Assembly: GCA_963210315.1 (NCBI GenBank)
Contig: OY723249.1
Location: 2,170,569 to 2,234,568, forward strand
DNA length: 64,000 nt
From: Rhynchopus euleeides
Taxonomy: Eukaryota; Euglenozoa; Diplonemea; Diplonemida; Diplonemidae
Direction of reading: 5' to 3'
A program made the position numbers and the translations under genes. Numbering within the stretch: the stretch's first letter is position 1; the number at the start of each line of letters is the position of its first letter. Shown here piece by piece: positions 11,276 through 21,881 of the stretch. The notes below the pieces were generated by a model. The model did not search any database, was not told the origin of the DNA, and saw only the letters and a program-made list of their open reading frames with translations.

Positions 11276-11983
11276 ATGAATGGCCTTCTCCGGGCAACAT
11301 GCCCTGTGCAGCGTGCCGTGTCGCGCACCATGGGTGGGGGCCGCCTGCGAGTCGAAGCGTTATCCGGAAGTGACGGAGTCTACAACAGCCCACGCGTGTC
11401 GTACAACCCAAAGAAGGACGCGCAGCTGACCCCGCAGGACTACCACGACATGCAGCATATGGAGAACAGGTTTAAATACCAAGCTGATGAGGACCTGGCG
11501 AGGCGTGCCGGGATAAAGGAGCACGACAGGGGGGTGGGGTGGCGGGCTGGGGGCGACCCGATCACGCGGTGGTCCCAGCTCCCGGCGGACGTGCGTAGCG
11601 GGGATCCTAAACAATATCTGTTTGCGATAGGGAAGGCTGTGCAGAGCCACCACTTCGGAGAGGATGATGATTTCTGCCTCATCAAGATCAGAGTCGCGAA
11701 GCAGGCACACCGTCCTGTTGCCGGGAAGCTGCGTTGGAAGGCCACATACGATGTCACGCTGAGTGACACGTATCGGCTGACCAACGTGCTCCTCGTGCTG
11801 TGCCTCCCCGACAGGATCAATGTGTACAACTGGGACAAGGAGAGTGGAAAGAGGTCGTCTACACAAACCCGCCACTCCATTTTCATAATGGGCACATACG
11901 ACGTCTCGCAGAGCAAACCCAAGCTCACAGAGAACGTTTGCCTCGGCCCGCTTCTTGCCACCCTGCCTCTGTCCCCTTCCTAG
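11276..11983 (+). CDS. Hypothetical protein, possible mitochondrial presequence
   Basis: A 235-aa frame starting at the first ATG after AG dinucleotides that follow a pyrimidine-rich tract. The first 19 residues (MNGLLRATCPVQRAVSRTM) contain four arginines and no acidic residue, which would suit a mitochondrial targeting peptide. The body is well-balanced coding sequence, with blocks such as LTPQDYHDMQHMENRFKY and LPDRINVYNWD. It includes a predicted beta-rich central part (residues about 120-190). I do not recognise the family. The last 20 residues look less protein-like, so a missed 3' intron is possible. Confidence 0.65.
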   Translation: MNGLLRATCPVQRAVSRTMGGGRLRVEALSGSDGVYNSPRVSYNPKKDAQLTPQDYHDMQHMENRFKYQADEDLARRAGIKEHDRGVGWRAGGDPITRWSQLPADVRSGDPKQYLFAIGKAVQSHHFGEDDDFCLIKIRVAKQAHRPVAGKLRWKATYDVTLSDTYRLTNVLLVLCLPDRINVYNWDKESGKRSSTQTRHSIFIMGTYDVSQSKPKLTENVCLGPLLATLPLSPS

Positions 11984-12439
11984 AGAGAAGGTGGGTGGGG
12001 GGGGGGGGTGGTGGGCACCTGCCTGTGCAGTGGCCGTGGTGTGGGTGGTCCTCCCTCTGCTGCCCCTTGCGAGGGGGGGGGGGAGGTGGGAGAGGGAAGG
12101 AGGAGGAGGGGGTTGGTGGTGAACGCCTGCTGGCGGACGACCTATCCCACGTGCGACAGGGAGGGAGGGGGGGGGGGCTTCCCATACACCTGGCCCTCTA
12201 CCCACCCCTCTTCCTGCAGGCAGTACTGAATGCATGCAACGATTTCACTCTCTGAAAACAGGAAAGAACCTACGGGGGTGACACCATGATTCCTAGTCGG
12301 TCGAAGCGTGGCGGGGCGGCGCTCCACTTTGCATCAGCAAGGCCCCCTCCCTTCATAACCCCCCTCCCCCTGTCGAATCCCATCCCCGTGCACCAACCCA
12401 CTGCACCCCCCCACCCCTTCAGGTTGTTGCTGGGCAAGG
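11984..12439. other. Intergenic spacer
   Basis: It is rich in G runs (12 or more at about 11997-12009, others at 12076-12083 and 12168-12178), followed by a C/T-rich stretch ending in CCACCCCTTCAG at 12422, the likely trans-splice acceptor for the next gene. No coding sequence is visible. Confidence 0.6.
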
Positions 12440-13573
12440 ATGCCCCCTTCAACCATGGTCGAGACACTGGTGATTGACGATGCAGGTGTGGATCAGGTGG
12501 ACCTGCTGAGGGCGACACCTGAGTATAAGGCCGCCTGGGAGGTGGAGCTGTGGAAGCGGCGAGAGGAGGCAGCCTTCGCCCGGCGCCTCGAGGAGGAGAT
12601 GAAGGCTGCCGTGGAGGCGCGGCTCGAGTCGCTGCGGCGGCGCGAGGCTGAGATGGAGGAGCAGCACCGTGACAAGATGCGCGCCCTCTCCAAGCTGGAG
12701 GAGAAGCGCCTCCGGGAGCATTCCGAGATGCGAGAAAAAAAGTCCCTCCTCGACGAATGCGAGAAGGCCCTCCGCAAGCGGAAGGAGGAGCTGGAGCGTG
12801 AGTACGGCCTCCGCCGCCAGGAGTGCGACAACAAGGTCCGCCGCACCAAGGAGGAGAGCGCACACCGCATCGGGATCGAACACCTCAAGCAGAACCAGCT
12901 CACCGCAACCATCGAGGAGCTCCGACACCGCCTGAAAACCATCGAGGGGCAGCACCAGACGCTGTGGGACGACGTCTCCCAGAGCAAGCAGGCAGAGCTG
13001 CACCGCCACCCCGCTGACGCTATCCGGGAGGCTGTGCAGGGGGCGGAGGGCAGGCACAAGGCTGTTGCCGATGCTATGCGCCGCGAGCACTACGCCAAGG
13101 AGGAGGCGCTGCTGAAGAAGGTGTCCGCACTCACCTCTGCGAATGCGCAGCTCCGCGAGAGGGTCATGCGGAACGACTCGCAGCTCAGCGTGGCGAGGGG
13201 GCGTGCAGCGCAGTTCGAGCATGACGCGGCCCTGCTCTCGGCAGAGACGATGATACTCTCCAAGAAGATGCAGGTGCGTGACAGCGATGCGGCCAGCAGC
13301 CCCAGGAAGCCCGACGCCAAGCAGCTGGAGTCGCCAGAGGAGGCAGCCTATGCCGAAGCCCTGGAGGTGCTGTCAGGGTTTCCCCTCGTTGCCTCGCTGA
13401 CCCCTGCAGCGGTGGAGGCCTTCACCCCCCAGCAGCAGGCGACGCTGCTGGAGGCGGCACGCCTCGCAAAAGAGAAGAGAAGCCTCCTCGGCACCGGGTG
13501 CTACACAGAGGCCGAGCCGGTGATTGTGTCCATCTCCTCCGAGCTCCGGAAGCTGCTGCAATCGCTGCTGTAA
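12440..13573 (+). CDS. CEP120-like centriolar coiled-coil protein
   Basis: A 377-aa single-exon protein with an acceptor-like AG at 12422, 17 nt before the ATG. It is nearly all charged coiled coil from about residue 30 to 275. The opening of the coil (YKAAWEVELWKRREEAAF), the following RRREAEMEEQHRDK and LEEKRLREHSEMREKKSLLD segments, and the RRTKEESAHRIGIEHLKQ stretch follow the order seen in the C-terminal coiled coil of the centriole-elongation protein CEP120. The C2 domains that precede this coil in animal CEP120 are absent here. The C-terminal 100 residues form a less charged helical tail (EEAAYAEALEVLSGF). This would fit a basal-body role in a flagellate. Coiled coils can mislead, so the family call is moderate. 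Confidence 0.75.
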   Translation: MPPSTMVETLVIDDAGVDQVDLLRATPEYKAAWEVELWKRREEAAFARRLEEEMKAAVEARLESLRRREAEMEEQHRDKMRALSKLEEKRLREHSEMREKKSLLDECEKALRKRKEELEREYGLRRQECDNKVRRTKEESAHRIGIEHLKQNQLTATIEELRHRLKTIEGQHQTLWDDVSQSKQAELHRHPADAIREAVQGAEGRHKAVADAMRREHYAKEEALLKKVSALTSANAQLRERVMRNDSQLSVARGRAAQFEHDAALLSAETMILSKKMQVRDSDAASSPRKPDAKQLESPEEAAYAEALEVLSGFPLVASLTPAAVEAFTPQQQATLLEAARLAKEKRSLLGTGCYTEAEPVIVSISSELRKLLQSLL

Positions 13574-14938
13574 GGGCAGGCGGGGTTTGCGGGGGTTTTC
13601 CTGTTTCGCCTCGGCCTCACCCACCACTAGAAAGTCTATTCCTTGCGAGGCGCCTTTGGGTGCTGTGTATACGGATTGAGATCCTATTGAGAGGGGGGTT
13701 GTGTGGTTTGGTGGGTCCTGTTCGCCAGGGTGGCATTCCCCCCGGCCCCTTCCCCTTTTCTCCCACCTCCCGCGCAGTGGAGGGAGGTCGCTTGGGTTTC
13801 CGTTTCTTCTGCTTCAATACCCTTCCCCCAACCTCCCCAACACCCTAACCCCTCACAGGGCAAGCGATGCTGATTGCTTGCAGTTGAGAGGCCTGTGTAC
13901 TGTGTAGGCAGCGCCAGAGTTCGCCCTCTGGTGATGCTCCCACCACAAAGAGGTTTAACGTTGTGTGTGTGGCCTGAAGTCAGCCAGCCTTTGGGGGCCC
14001 TCTCTACCAGTCACAGCTCTTGTCAGTCAGTGAGGGGAAGTGGGCCGTGGCTCACTTCTTCTCACTCAGTCACGCAGCTGATTGAGGGTGTGACATGAGG
14101 GTTCTATCCAACAAGGATACCAAGGCAGCACTTTCAAAGTCCTGCCAAGGACAGCTCACTCAGTCACACCTGGCAGCGAGGGCCCCCCTTGGGTCCGCCT
14201 CTCTCTGATTACAGGGGAGGGGTGTTGCGCCTACGCCATCGCCATACGACACAAAGGCTTTAGAGTTAGATCTGGAGCGGGGGGGGGGGGGGGGTTTGCT
14301 GCAAGACCGCAGCCCGGTGCAAAAGTTAGACCCGGAAGAAAGGGGGGGTGGGTGGGTGGGTGGGTGGCGGTTTGTTGCCGTGCTGCGCTGCACAGTGCAG
14401 GGAACACCCTCTATAGGGGGTGTGTAGACTTTAGACAAAAGGCGGCGGGGAAAGTTGCGGGTATTTCCCCCACCCCATCCCAAAAGCTCGCCTCACATTC
14501 TTGTTCCAGGTGGGGAGGGGTCAGGACGTAGCACCCACACCCACACCTACACCTACATCCAATGCAGGGGGTCGCCAGGGCTGCCACACAGGCCGGCCCT
14601 ACCCCCGCTCCCCTCCCACCCCCCACACTCATACACGGTGGCACCTGTGCGTGGTAGCTGACACCCACCCACCCACACCCGTCGTGCTTCCATGTCATGA
14701 CGCGATTCGAGTAGTTCCCTCCCATCCCCTTCTCATTTCATCCCGCCTTCAAACCCCCCATTTTCTTGTTGAAAAAAAATTTGCCCGCTCTCCCCAAGGT
14801 TCCTCACAACGTGCCACACCTTGGCGTTGTTGCGTAGGCCCCTCCCCCAGACTCACACGCCTGCTCTCGTTTGGCAGGGCGAACCGCAAAGAGTGTTCAG
14901 ATTTTTCCTTACTCACTCTCGCGCGCTGTTCTCTCTGG
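13574..14938. other. Intergenic region and leader of the beta-helix gene
   Basis: It contains a 16-nt G run at 14279-14294 and a (GGGT)n tract at 14345-14368, both potential quadruplex formers, then a pyrimidine-rich leader. The best splice acceptor ends at 14877 (CTCGTTTGGCAG), 61 nt before the ATG. No gene is seen. Confidence 0.6.
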
Positions 14939-17900
14939 ATGATCATTGGGGAGTCATGGAGCGAGTGGCAGCACAGGACAGTCAAGGTGCATTATGTAGG
15001 TTCGAAACAGGGGTGCTGGCCGAGCATTGTGGATGCGGTGACCCACGCATCCCCTGGGGATCGGATCGAGATCGGGACGGGGACCTACACGGAGGCGATT
15101 GTGATCAGCAGGCCCGTGGAGCTGGTCAACGCAGAGGGGGAGCACCCGGAGATCTCGCAGTGGGGCACCGCGATCACCCTATGCTCTGCGCAAGGCGCGT
15201 ACCTCTGCGGGCTTGAGGTCATCCAGAACGAGAAGGGGAAGAACAACGAGGCCTGTTCCATCATCGTGCAGGAGGGTTCCCCCATCATCATCCAATGCCG
15301 CTTCCCGTCGCTCCTCGTCACCGGCACCGGGAGCCCCCACGTGGAGGGGAACGAGGTTGCAGGCTCGCTCAACTCGGGGATCAAGCTCCGTGGGAGGGCG
15401 GGAGGCACCTTCCAGGACAACAGCATCTTCTCCCACTCACACTTCTGCGTCGACCTGGGCAACTCGAGGGACACCACCTTCACGTCGAACAGGCTGGGCG
15501 CGCCGGAGGGGCGTTCCGTGAAGCGGGGGAAGGGGGTCATCAACGTTGCGTTCGACGCGAATGGCTCGCAGGCGAAGTTTATAGAGAATAGGATCTCGGA
15601 TCCACCGCCGTATTCCGAAGACGCTCCAAAGCGGAAGGACCCTGAGAGGCCTGCGGTGTTCGTTGGAAACGACACGGATGTGGTTTTCCAGGACAACGAA
15701 TTTGTCAACTGCGAGATAGGGCTGCGCATCATCGGGAGCTGCCCGGTCATCGCCGACAACTCCTTCTCGAAGATGATCCTCCACGGCGTGCAGATATTGG
15801 GGGGGTCCGCCATTCTCACGGCGAACCGGTTCATCGAATGCTACGAATCAGCCGTAGCGGTGTCCCACCCGCTCACCACCCCCACGCTGCAGGAGAATAT
15901 TATCCGCGGCTTCAACCGCGGGGGCAACGGGTTTCTCATCACGGAAGGGGCGGCGCCGGTCGTCCGGTCCAACTCCTTCACCCGCATCTCAAAGGTTGCG
16001 GTTAAAATCCAGAACGCGAGTGGCAGGTTTGAGCAGAACCTGGTGGACACCTGCTCCGGCCCCTCCGTGATGGTGATCGGGGAGAGCGACCCTGAGATGG
16101 TTGAGAATGTGCTCACCCGAGGGGACATGCAGGGCCTCGTCGTGATAAACGGCGCGAAGGGCGTCTACCGGGGCAACGACATCTCGCTGTGCCTCTGTGG
16201 TGTTGCGGTGCTCAGCGGCTCCGCCCCGACGTTTGTCGACAACCGGGTGATGGAGTGTGTGGAGGAGGGCCTGGTTCTCGCCAAGGCGTGCCGCGGGTCG
16301 ATATCCAACAACACCGTGCAGCACTGCAGGAGGGGCATGGTTGTGACGGGCGGATCCCAGCCGGATATCACGGGGAACACCATCGCGCACAACAATGAAA
16401 GCGGCATCCTGGTGACAGACTGTGCCCCCCCCACCATAACTGACAACGTCGTGACGGATAACAAAGGCAGCGGCATCGAGGTATCGCGGGGCGGCGAGCC
16501 GACCTGCATCGACAACAAGATCTATGGGAACCAGTCGTATGGGTTTGACATCTACGGCGATGCTTTTGGCACCTACCTGGGGAACACTGTTGAGAACAAC
16601 GCTATTGCTGGGGTGCGGGCTGCGGAGGGTGCGCATCCTGTGTTCCGTGATAATTACATCGGGGGAGGGACGCATTCGGGTATTGTTGTCGACAGCGGTG
16701 CCCACGGGGTCTACGAGAAGAACCGTGTCATGATGTCGAAGGTGGGTATCTCTGTGAAGGACCTCGCCTCGTTCCCGCTGATCCTGTCCAACACCTTCTC
16801 GCAGATCTCCGGGGTGTCTGTGGAGTTTTCGAAGGAGGCGAAGGGGATCCTGCGGCTGTGCACCTTCGCCAGCGTGGAGCAGGGCATCCACATCAGGGGC
16901 ATGTCCCTCCCCACCATCGAGGACAACCGCTTCATCGATGCGGTGTGCGGCATCCACGTGTCGGGGAGGGGCACCGAGCCCACCCTGACGAAGAATCGGA
17001 TCTCCGGATCGGAGGGGACGGGCATTCTCCTGGAGGATTGCTGCGCGCATGTGACGGGGAACGTCTTCTCGGGGTGCAAGGTGGGCATCACCTGTGCCTC
17101 TGTGTCGGTTATCGAGCAGAATGACTTCTCGGGAGGGGGGACAGGGGTCAAGCTCATCGCAGGGTCGCGGTCGAAGGTGCAGGAGAATGCGATGGTGCAG
17201 TGCGGCACCTCCGGTGTTTGCATCGCTGACGGTGCCTGCGTGATGGTGCATTCCAACACCATGGTGAGCGGCGCTGCGGGTGTCCTTCTGTGCGGCATCA
17301 CCGGCGAATCGAAGGTGTTTGACAACGCTATCAGGGAAAACCGACACGGCGTGCGTGCCATTCACGACGAGGGTCGGAAGGGGAAGACCCTTGTCACTCA
17401 GAACGAAATCGAGGGGTCGACGGAGGCTGGCTTCTGCGTGGAGGAGCGTGGGCATGTCATAGCTGTGGCGAACACAGTGTCCAACGGTGCTGTCGGGGCC
17501 CTCGTGCTGACCAACGGGAATGGAACCTTCCGAGAGAACACCTTTGTGGGGAATAGGTATGCGGTGAAGTCGATGCATGGGGGCAACCCTGTGGTCGAGG
17601 AGTGCCTCCTCAAGCGCAGCGACATCGGGATCTTCGTCACGGAGGGGGGCAAGGGGCGGTACGCGAACAACACCTTTGAGAAAAATACGACGCATCTGCA
17701 CGTCGACAACCAGGGGTGCCCCACCGTCATGAACTGCGACCTGAGCGGGAGCGTGGGGTGCGGGCTCATCCTCCGTAAAGGCGCCAAGGGGGTCTACACC
17801 TGCAACAAGTTCTGCAACAACACGCTGTCGGGCATCGAGATTGAAACGGGTTCTGACCCTGTCGTGGAGGGGAATGTGATCAACAACAACGGCGAGCACG

Positions 17901-20900
17901 GCGTACTGCTGTGCAGCGATGCATATGGGCATATCCGGAACAACGAGATACACAGCAACGGCAAGGCGGGGGTCTCTGTGTCGCAGGGGTCGCGCCCGAT
18001 CATAGAGGCGAACGACCTGACGCAGAACGAGTGGGGCATCGTCGTGGAGAAGGGTGCCGGGCGTATCCTGTCCAACCTGCTCTACCAGAACAAGTCGGGG
18101 GGTGTGTGCCTCCTGAATGGGTGTGACCCTGAGGTGGAGAGCAACAACATCAAGAATGAGTCTGTCGGGATTTCTTTCGGGAAGAGCAAGGGGCGCATTA
18201 GTGCGAACACCGTGCGGTCTTGTGCCTTGGGGTTTGAAATGTACGAAAGGTGCGCCCCTATCATCTTCCAGAACACCATAATGGACTGTGCCAAGGGTGC
18301 CCGCCTCAAAGGATCTTGCTTCGGGAATATGAAGGACAATAAGTTTGTGGAGAACGGGATTGCGCTCCATGTGACAGAGAGGTCCACCCCGCAGGTCGAG
18401 GGGAACTACTTCGTCGGGAGCTCTGCCGAGGGGTCTGCCCCGATGAACATCGGGATTCTGTGCGCCTCGGGAGGCGGGTCTGTGACGAAGAACATGTTCC
18501 ACAGGCTGGAGTACGGCATACACACATCCTCTGTCGAAGCGCAGCCGAAGATTGTGGAGAACGCATTCTCCCTCAACAGGGTGGGTGTGTCTTGCACGGA
18601 GAAGTCACGCCCGGTTCTTGACATCAATGAGTTCCAAGGGAATGACGACTGCGGTGCCCGCATCGAATCTGACGCAACGCCAAAGATGCTGCGGAACACT
18701 TTCTCCGATGAGGCTGTCGGGATGGACTTCGTCAACGGCGGGGCAGGGCTGGCGGAGAAGAACACATTCGCACACAACAAGGTGGGGTGCCGCATCGGCG
18801 GTGCCACAAGCGCCCCCGATGTGCAGCAGAACCACTTTGTGGACAACACCACAGGGCTGCTGTCGCATGAGGCTGCGCGAGGGACTGTTTCCGCGAACTT
18901 CTTCACGAGAAGCTCCGATGCAGGCGTCTGCTTCATGTCGGGCGGCAACAGCAAGCTCCTGCGGAACGCATTCGCACACCACGACCTTGGGTCTGCAGGG
19001 GTTCGGTGCACGGAGGGCGGAAGGGGCGAGATTCACGGAAACCTGTTCACGCATAATTTGATCGGGGCCCACCTGCAGAAGGGGGACTGCCGCATGTCGC
19101 GGAATCTGTTTTGCGCGCATGGCCGGGTGGGTGTGCTGTCGACGGACTATGGTTCCGGCGAGGTCTCGTCGAACGCCTTCCGGGGGAACGCGCGCGACGT
19201 CGAGACATCCAACCACGGGCAGACCCACTTCTCCAACAACTCCTTCGACGCGCCGCACAGCATCTGGTGCCACAAGCTGGGAGGGGGCAGGTTCTCGCAC
19301 AACTGCATCACCGGAAAATTTGTGGTGGCGACAGAGGCGTACCCCACCGTTGAGAACAACGTGATCCAGGGCCTGGGGATCCTCTTCGAGACCCGCGGGA
19401 GGGGGAACGTCATCGGCAACACGTTTTTGCGTCAGGCTGACCGCGCTGTGGCTGGCATAGAGATCCGGACGGAGGCATGCCCGGATGTGATGGACAACAC
19501 CTTCTGGAAGACGGCACGCGGCGTATACATCCATGACAACGCGTCAGGGCAGTTCAGCGGGAACAAGTTCCAATATGGCAAGGTGGGGATGGAGGTCGGG
19601 AAGGGCGGCACCCCCGAGGTGTGCGAGGGGAATGTCTTTGAGGGGCTCGACAAAGCAGTTGTCAGCTCTGGTGAGGGTTCTGCAGGCACGTTCAACCAGA
19701 TCCAGGTGATTGCCGCGGGGCAGGTTGGCGTTGTGGTTGAGCGGGATGCGCACCCGACCTTCACTGAGTCCGACCTGCTCGACTGCCGGTGCGCTGTGCA
19801 CGTCTTCTCCGGGTCCCCAGAATTCAACGACTGCGAGATATTCGACAACGCGACGGGGGTGCAGATCGACACAGGGATGATCAACCTGAGGAACAACCGG
19901 ATCTATAGTTTCATGGAGGCGGGCTCCATTGTGAAGGCGGAGGGGGCACATATTGTGTTCGACGGCAACAGTGTGCGCCACCAGTTCAGCCCTCCGGCAA
20001 ACACCAAGCGGCTCGCCCGGGCAGAACGCACAGACCTGCGGAGAAAGAACGGCCCCCGCGACTGCAAAAAAGGCATATCCGATGCCGAGCGGCGCCAAGC
20101 CAACCTCCTCGATCATGCAGACGCAGTAATCCGCGAAGTCGAAGATCTATTCCGCGCCCACCGCCTGGAGAAGCCAGACTTATCACGGGGCACTACCGGC
20201 CCCGAGACGCCGCAGGGCTCGGCACTCATCGACAAGCAGTCCGCTGCACGCAAGAGCACCTCCGCCTTTGCATCTGCTGCGAAGGCCAGCATCAAGCGGC
20301 CCCCCAGCAACGCGCCATCCAGCCCCGGCACCACGGAGCCTGAGACCCCCACGAACACCTCATCTAGAAGGGAGACGCGCACCGCCCCGGGTGCTGCTGA
20401 CCGCCGCGATCCCCGCGCATCCCCGCTGCTCGGGAGGCCATCCCCGAAGACAAAAGCCAAGCGCTCCGTCAGCGCCGTGGTTGATGCGATCCGCACCCCA
20501 CGGGAGAAGGGAGGGCCAAGCTTCGCCGAGGCTGCGAAGCGCGGCTCCCTCGCCCCCCACAAGCGGAAGCAGACCCTCGGCAGGCCGTCCGCATCGCCCG
20601 GCGGGAAGGACTACCCCTCATCCCCTGGCGACGGGGAGGTCAGCATCCTGCTGTCCGCAACTGACACAGACAAGGCCCATCTGCCGATGGTCAGCCTGTC
20701 GCAAACAGACGATGCGGATCAGGCGCCAGACACGCTGGAGTGGGCCCCAGGACCCACCTCGCAGATGCGTAGGACGCGGCACAGAGAAGGCGGGGGATCT
20801 GACGCGCAGGACTTATCTGCCCGCGTGGTCCTCCCGACTGCACAGCGCTGCGAGGATGAGGTGTCGACTGCCGATGCCGACACACCCCCTGACAGCGAGG

Positions 20901-21715
20901 GGAGTTATGCCGATGAGGAGGTCGAGGTGGAGGTGGACCTGACAGGTCTCCTGCCAGAGGCACGTTCGGAGTGCAGCATCCTGCCGTTCACATGCAATTA
21001 CAGCTCCCCGCAGCAGGCGTTGAGCCTGCTGGATCAGGTGTCGGTGCAGGATGGGGACGCCTGGGGGAGGTGGTGTGCTGCGGAGTGCCGGATCTACCCC
21101 ACCGTGGCGTACGGCAGTGCCGTGGTGCCGACGGCGGGGCGCGTGGCTGCCGCCGAGGGTGGCGGGAGGGGGGCGCGGGGGCGGGCGGGGTACATCGAGG
21201 GCGTGGAGGCGACCCCAGCGAGCCCCAGCCACTGGCAGTTTGCGCACAGCGTGGAGGCGGGGCTGCCTCCGGTGCGGGAGATGCAGCCGGAGCCGCCGGC
21301 GTCGCCCAGGAAGCGGAGGGCGTGCAGGAGGCACATCGGCACGGTGGTGTTCGGGGGGCTTCCGGAGCCGAAGGCTGTGAACGTGTCGTCGCTCGCATCG
21401 GCGTGCCTCTCGGCTGCCGACAACCGGCAGGGGGTGCTGCCGGAGCTGGAGGAGAGGGCCGCGGGAATCCTTGTGCCGACGCTGCCTCCAGACATGGTGC
21501 CCAAGCCGAAGCCGCCCCGTGGGGGTGGTGGCGATCCAGAGGCTGCCGAGTGGCGGTGGAATGCATCGACAAGGTCTCTCCGCGTGCCGCGTGCCCACCA
21601 CAAGACTGCCTTTGTGGCGCGCCCTCTGCCCGAGGTGGATTTGGACCGTTTGAAGCTGACAGCCCCGGGGCTGGTGAGGGCGACGAGGCACCGCCTCGCT
21701 GGGCTGCCAGCGTAG
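14939..21715 (+). CDS. Giant right-handed parallel beta-helix repeat protein
   Basis: A single exon encoding about 2,258 aa. The start is the first ATG after the acceptor at 14877. Residues about 10-1680 are an unbroken array of short repeats (about 22-24 residues) with the PbH1/NosD pattern: asparagine ladders such as VTDNKGSGIEV, ENNAIAGV and NNTLSGIEIE, with a regularly spaced Gly-Val/Ile core. It opens with a CASH-like segment (YVGSKQGCWPSIVDAV). Known relatives include FBXO11 and SHCBP1 and bacterial NosD, where the helix binds ligands or partners. None of their extra domains is present here. Residues about 1680-2258 are Ser/Pro/Arg-rich and mostly disordered, apart from a short folded-looking island (CSILPFTCNYSSPQQALSLL). 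There is no signal peptide or membrane segment, so the protein is probably intracellular. Its exact role is unknown. Confidence 0.9.
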   Translation: MIIGESWSEWQHRTVKVHYVGSKQGCWPSIVDAVTHASPGDRIEIGTGTYTEAIVISRPVELVNAEGEHPEISQWGTAITLCSAQGAYLCGLEVIQNEKGKNNEACSIIVQEGSPIIIQCRFPSLLVTGTGSPHVEGNEVAGSLNSGIKLRGRAGGTFQDNSIFSHSHFCVDLGNSRDTTFTSNRLGAPEGRSVKRGKGVINVAFDANGSQAKFIENRISDPPPYSEDAPKRKDPERPAVFVGNDTDVVFQDNEFVNCEIGLRIIGSCPVIADNSFSKMILHGVQILGGSAILTANRFIECYESAVAVSHPLTTPTLQENIIRGFNRGGNGFLITEGAAPVVRSNSFTRISKVAVKIQNASGRFEQNLVDTCSGPSVMVIGESDPEMVENVLTRGDMQGLVVINGAKGVYRGNDISLCLCGVAVLSGSAPTFVDNRVMECVEEGLVLAKACRGSISNNTVQHCRRGMVVTGGSQPDITGNTIAHNNESGILVTDCAPPTITDNVVTDNKGSGIEVSRGGEPTCIDNKIYGNQSYGFDIYGDAFGTYLGNTVENNAIAGVRAAEGAHPVFRDNYIGGGTHSGIVVDSGAHGVYEKNRVMMSKVGISVKDLASFPLILSNTFSQISGVSVEFSKEAKGILRLCTFASVEQGIHIRGMSLPTIEDNRFIDAVCGIHVSGRGTEPTLTKNRISGSEGTGILLEDCCAHVTGNVFSGCKVGITCASVSVIEQNDFSGGGTGVKLIAGSRSKVQENAMVQCGTSGVCIADGACVMVHSNTMVSGAAGVLLCGITGESKVFDNAIRENRHGVRAIHDEGRKGKTLVTQNEIEGSTEAGFCVEERGHVIAVANTVSNGAVGALVLTNGNGTFRENTFVGNRYAVKSMHGGNPVVEECLLKRSDIGIFVTEGGKGRYANNTFEKNTTHLHVDNQGCPTVMNCDLSGSVGCGLILRKGAKGVYTCNKFCNNTLSGIEIETGSDPVVEGNVINNNGEHGVLLCSDAYGHIRNNEIHSNGKAGVSVSQGSRPIIEANDLTQNEWGIVVEKGAGRILSNLLYQNKSGGVCLLNGCDPEVESNNIKNESVGISFGKSKGRISANTVRSCALGFEMYERCAPIIFQNTIMDCAKGARLKGSCFGNMKDNKFVENGIALHVTERSTPQVEGNYFVGSSAEGSAPMNIGILCASGGGSVTKNMFHRLEYGIHTSSVEAQPKIVENAFSLNRVGVSCTEKSRPVLDINEFQGNDDCGARIESDATPKMLRNTFSDEAVGMDFVNGGAGLAEKNTFAHNKVGCRIGGATSAPDVQQNHFVDNTTGLLSHEAARGTVSANFFTRSSDAGVCFMSGGNSKLLRNAFAHHDLGSAGVRCTEGGRGEIHGNLFTHNLIGAHLQKGDCRMSRNLFCAHGRVGVLSTDYGSGEVSSNAFRGNARDVETSNHGQTHFSNNSFDAPHSIWCHKLGGGRFSHNCITGKFVVATEAYPTVENNVIQGLGILFETRGRGNVIGNTFLRQADRAVAGIEIRTEACPDVMDNTFWKTARGVYIHDNASGQFSGNKFQYGKVGMEVGKGGTPEVCEGNVFEGLDKAVVSSGEGSAGTFNQIQVIAAGQVGVVVERDAHPTFTESDLLDCRCAVHVFSGSPEFNDCEIFDNATGVQIDTGMINLRNNRIYSFMEAGSIVKAEGAHIVFDGNSVRHQFSPPANTKRLARAERTDLRRKNGPRDCKKGISDAERRQANLLDHADAVIREVEDLFRAHRLEKPDLSRGTTGPETPQGSALIDKQSAARKSTSAFASAAKASIKRPPSNAPSSPGTTEPETPTNTSSRRETRTAPGAADRRDPRASPLLGRPSPKTKAKRSVSAVVDAIRTPREKGGPSFAEAAKRGSLAPHKRKQTLGRPSASPGGKDYPSSPGDGEVSILLSATDTDKAHLPMVSLSQTDDADQAPDTLEWAPGPTSQMRRTRHREGGGSDAQDLSARVVLPTAQRCEDEVSTADADTPPDSEGSYADEEVEVEVDLTGLLPEARSECSILPFTCNYSSPQQALSLLDQVSVQDGDAWGRWCAAECRIYPTVAYGSAVVPTAGRVAAAEGGGRGARGRAGYIEGVEATPASPSHWQFAHSVEAGLPPVREMQPEPPASPRKRRACRRHIGTVVFGGLPEPKAVNVSSLASACLSAADNRQGVLPELEERAAGILVPTLPPDMVPKPKPPRGGGGDPEAAEWRWNASTRSLRVPRAHHKTAFVARPLPEVDLDRLKLTAPGLVRATRHRLAGLPA

Positions 21716-21848
21716 CGCTTGGGTGACACTTGGGGTGGGGCGGGAGGAGGGCAAGGCGCAAAAGGAACTGGGGGAGGGGGGGGGGCCGTGGGGTTTGGGG
21801 GCCAGCCGGTCTGCCTTCGGATAGACTCGCATCCTCCGAGCATGACCT

Positions 21849-21872
21849 GCCCTCCCATTCTCTTGGGAGGGC
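21849..21872. other. Perfect 9-bp-stem hairpin
   Basis: GCCCTCCCA and TGGGAGGGC are separated by six bases, 133 nt after the stop of the beta-helix gene and 10 nt before the first folded repeat. It is not found beside the other two repeat copies. It may be a 3' UTR structure. Confidence 0.6.
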
Positions 21873-21881
21873 ATGTGTGTG

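Noticed and set aside
15989-18523. An 844-codon minus-strand frame
   Set aside because: It is the antisense of the beta-helix repeats in GC-rich DNA. It is rich in His, Arg and Pro without domains, while the plus frame is clearly conserved.
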